This document shows, piece after piece, positions 24,294 through 26,158 of a stretch of DNA of 26,158 nt. The DNA is from a bacterium (GTDB taxonomy: Bacteria > CAIJMQ01 > JAADFP01), in NCBI GenBank assembly GCA_027021085.1, contig JALUVB010000215.1:1-26158 (forward strand), in the 5' to 3' direction. Every line of letters begins with the position of its first letter. Within the stretch, counting starts at the first letter, position 1. The notes under the pieces are model-generated. The model saw only the letters and a list, made by a program, of their open reading frames with translations. It made no database searches and was not told the origin of the DNA. Position numbers and translations under genes: made by a program.

Positions 24294-25628
24294 CTGAATT
24301 TTTAGCTTTAAATTCTCTATCAATTTATGAAAATCTTTATCCTGCACAAGTTTTCTTTTTATTTTTTCGTAAGCATGCAGTACTGTGGTATGGTCTCTGC
24401 CACCGAAATTTAAACCAATTTCCGGAAGAGAAAGATCAGTAAGCTCCCGGGTTAAATACATGGCTACCTGGCGGGGAAAAACTATGTTTTTTACTTTTTT
24501 CCTGGAAAGCAGGTCAGAAGGTTTTAGGTGAAAAACCTTGATGACTTCATTTTTTATCATATCCACACTTATTATTTTATTATCGTCATTTTTCTTGATA
24601 ATATCTTTTAACATTTCCTTTGCTAAAGTTTTATCCACTTCTACCTGGTTAATAGAAGAATATGCAATAATCTTTATCAGGGCACCTTCCAGTTCCCGGA
24701 TATTAGAGGTAATTCCTTCTGCAATGTAATATAAAACATCATCAGAAACAGATAAACCGCGGGAGAGGGCTTTCCTTTTCAAGATAGCTACCCGGGTTTC
24801 AAAATCAGGAGGGAGCATTTCAACCACCAATCCCCACTGGAAGCGGGAAACCAATCGCTTTTCTACCGTGGGAATCTCTGAGGGCGGCCTATCACCTGAG
24901 ATTACTATCTGTCTGTGTGAATCGTATAGTTCATTGAACGTATGGAAAAATTCTTCTTCTGTGCTCTCTTTGCCGGCAATAAAGTGTATGTCATCTATGA
25001 GCAAAACATCAACGTTCCTGTACTTCTTTCTGAAGTTTTCCGTTGTCCTGTTCTGGATGGCCAGAATAAGCTGGTTGGTAAACTTTTCCGAGGAAGTATA
25101 ATATACTTTCATTCTTTTTTTCGAGTTCTTGATATGGTGACATACCGCCTGCATTAAATGTGTCTTACCCAGCCCCACTCCTCCGTATATAAAAAGCGGG
25201 TTATAGGCTTTGCCGGGAGATTCTGCCACTGCCAGGGAGGCAGCGTGGGCAAACCGGTTTGATGGTCCTACCACGAAGGTATCGAAATTATAAGTAGGAT
25301 TTAGAAAGCTTTCAAACTGTAATTCTTCCTGGATACCCCTGGAGCGGGAAAGGATATTTTTTTTCCGGCTAGCCCTTTTTTTGTAGGAGAGGTCTATAGC
25401 AGGCTCCTCGTTTAACACCAAAGAAAGAGAATTTTTGATGGCGTTTAAATAATTATTGCGTATCCACTCAGCAAAAAACCGGTTCGGCACTTCTAAGCGA
25501 AAAGTACCATCTTTGAAAGATAAAAACTTGATGGGTTTAAGCCACATATGAAACTCTTTTTCATCCACCACACCTTTTATCAACTCCAGCGTTTTATTCC
25601 ATATTTCTTTGTCCATGTTTTCCGTCAT
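24285..25628 (-). CDS. dnaA: Chromosomal replication initiator protein DnaA
   Basis: AAA+ protein that binds DnaA boxes and opens the origin. Domain I (about 1-80) begins [20 protein letters not shown] and [10 protein letters not shown]; a short domain II follows. Domain III starts with [20 protein letters not shown] and has Walker [15 protein letters not shown] and Walker [11 protein letters not shown]. Domain IV carries the DnaA-box-binding signature [20 protein letters not shown]. Length is 447 residues. The start ATG (25626-25628) follows GAGGGC; a second ATG four codons later lacks a ribosome site. DnaA boxes lie on both sides of the gene, so both origin control and autoregulation are expected. 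The stop overlaps a DnaA-box-like sequence. Confidence 0.98.
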   Translation of the reverse strand: MTENMDKEIWNKTLELIKGVVDEKEFHMWLKPIKFLSFKDGTFRLEVPNRFFAEWIRNNYLNAIKNSLSLVLNEEPAIDLSYKKRASRKKNILSRSRGIQEELQFESFLNPTYNFDTFVVGPSNRFAHAASLAVAESPGKAYNPLFIYGGVGLGKTHLMQAVCHHIKNSKKRMKVYYTSSEKFTNQLILAIQNRTTENFRKKYRNVDVLLIDDIHFIAGKESTEEEFFHTFNELYDSHRQIVISGDRPPSEIPTVEKRLVSRFQWGLVVEMLPPDFETRVAILKRKALSRGLSVSDDVLYYIAEGITSNIRELEGALIKIIAYSSINQVEVDKTLAKEMLKDIIKKNDDNKIISVDMIKNEVIKVFHLKPSDLLSRKKVKNIVFPRQVAMYLTRELTDLSLPEIGLNFGGRDHTTVLHAYEKIKRKLVQDKDFHKLIENLKLKIQGG

Positions 25629-25660
25629 ATGCCCTCAAAAACCCTTTTTTTTCTGACTTT

Positions 25661-25819
25661 TAATCCACAGGACATAAATTTATCCACAAGTAATCCACAA
25701 ATTATTAAGAAGAGATGTTTTCTGGGGTTAACCCCGGTTCTTCTTCGAGAGTTGGCGGGTAAAGCTGTTTGTGAAATCATGTCAAATTGAAAGTCTAAAA
25801 AATTCACAATTTGTCCACA
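25661..25819 (+). other. DnaA-box cluster upstream of dnaA (oriC, second half)
   Basis: Boxes on the plus strand: TAATCCACA (25661-25669), the perfect TTATCCACA (25680-25688), TAATCCACA (25691-25699) and TTGTCCACA (25811-25819). All point the same way, opposite to dnaA. The first three are closely spaced in AT-rich DNA. They lie in the untranslated leader of dnaA, downstream of its predicted promoter. This fits the upstream half of a bipartite origin and DnaA self-repression. The remaining part of the 288-base gap 25629-25916 holds the dnaA promoter and a palindrome; no gene is seen in it. Confidence 0.7.
25724..25735. repeat. 12-base perfect palindrome in the dnaA leader
   Basis: GGGGTTAACCCC is a perfect self-complementary sequence located between the proximal DnaA boxes and box 25811-25819. 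It is too short-looped to be a hairpin terminator and has the shape of a binding site for a symmetric dimer. Confidence 0.5.
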
Positions 25820-25846
25820 GTCTTTCAACAGGCTTAAAACTGTTCC

Positions 25847-25875
25847 ATTTTACCCCAAGCAGGAGAGGAAATCAA
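25847..25875 (-). promoter_or_regulatory. Predicted dnaA promoter
   Basis: -35 box TTGATT (25870-25875), 17-base spacer, -10 box TAAAAT (25847-25852). Transcription would start near 25840, leaving a leader of about 210 bases that contains all four upstream DnaA boxes and the 12-base palindrome. A closer TTGACA at 25780-25785 lacks a good -10 partner. Confidence 0.5.
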
Positions 25876-25916
25876 CAGCAAGAATAACCTATGTTTTAAA
25901 CACCCGGAACATTTTC

Positions 25917-26158
25917 TCACCTGATCTTGCCTTCTTCCTGGACAATCTTTCCCTCAATTATCACCCACTCGAATTTACCCGTAAGCCTTTTTCCCAGGAA
26001 AGGGGTGTTATAGGAAAGAGATTCCAGTGTATCTCTGCTGACTACCCATTCTGTTGAAGGGTTGAAAATGCTTAAAGATGCTAATGCTCCGATAGAGATA
26101 GTGCCTCCGGGGAGATGGAAAATTTCAGCCGGGGTAAAGCTCATGGCTTTTACCAATT
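25917..26158 (-). CDS. pyrC: Dihydroorotase, C-terminal part (5' end outside window)
   Basis: The last 80 or so residues of a dihydroorotase of the long (class I) type, the third step of pyrimidine synthesis. The end of the amidohydrolase fold is visible: FTPAEIFHLPGGTISIGALA, then LSIFNPSTEWVVSRDTLESL, and NTPFLGKRLTGKFEWVIIEG with KI, matching the family C-terminus (NTPF-x-G-x-x-L-x-GK). The catalytic metal ligands are in the missing part, so an inactive homologue cannot be ruled out. Where most relatives have ADLT or ADLV after the glycine, this one has ASLSIF. It reads toward dnaA on the same strand with 288 bases between; no terminator was recognised in the gap. Confidence 0.82.
   Translation of the reverse strand, partial: LVKAMSFTPAEIFHLPGGTISIGALASLSIFNPSTEWVVSRDTLESLSYNTPFLGKRLTGKFEWVIIEGKIVQEEGKIR

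Noticed and set aside
25758-25785. TTGACA at 25780-25785 as main dnaA promoter
   Set aside because: The best -10 at 16 bases is TTTACC, only three of six matches. The pair at 25847-25875 is better.

Overview
This window is one strand-biased stretch of a bacterial chromosome that includes the replication-initiation region. About 21 protein genes are visible. Most are on the minus strand and packed into operons with 4-base ATGA overlaps. No rRNA, tRNA, CRISPR array, transposase or phage gene was found. The mix of genes fits an uncultivated, possibly anaerobic bacterial lineage: a bacterial dnaA-dnaN-dciA-gyrB cluster, a V/A-type ATPase stalk subunit, a glycerol-1-phosphate dehydrogenase, the MEP isoprenoid pathway (ispD), an Escherichia-type long GyrB, and several GTG or TTG starts. 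A deep lineage such as Omnitrophota or Aerophobota is a guess; there is no taxonomic marker to settle it.

Layout from left to right. (a) 1-436, minus: truncated flavin reductase-like protein, back to back with a plus-strand yggS-proC operon (553-2039) whose promoter seems to give a leaderless mRNA. (b) 6305 down to 2078, minus: serS, a DUF1015 protein, a lone V-type ATPase subunit D, ispD and a small membrane-anchored protein. (c) 6523-9538: a radical SAM protein (minus) and a secreted DUF4139 protein (plus), divergent around a perfect inverted repeat. (d) 16365 down to 9557, minus: a six-gene run of histidine kinase, sigma-54 response regulator, STAS protein, PP2C/SpoIIE phosphatase, ROK sugar kinase and G1P dehydrogenase. 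(e) 25628 down to 16425, minus: dnaA, dnaN, dciA, gyrB, polysaccharide deacetylase, nadB, purC and a DUF3108 protein. (f) The 3' end of a dihydroorotase gene (25917-26158).

The most interesting non-coding signals are three. The first is a bipartite replication origin flanking dnaA: a cluster of DnaA boxes upstream and, between dnaA and dnaN, a DnaA box followed by a GC triplet, TTA-TTA-CTA triplets (a DnaA-trio) and an AT-rich tract, in the same order and direction as in Bacillus subtilis. The second is a set of degenerate 7-base tandem repeats in several gene junctions, with four stop codons lying inside them. The third is the leaderless yggS promoter (-10 box exactly six bases before the ATG).

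Functionally the window joins replication initiation (dnaA, dnaN, dciA, gyrB), NAD, purine and pyrimidine synthesis (nadB, purC, pyrC), amino-acid and PLP functions (proC, yggS, serS), and a signalling operon that ends in lipid and sugar enzymes. No wholly new system could be demonstrated. The signalling operon, the heptad repeats and the origin structure are the best places to look further.
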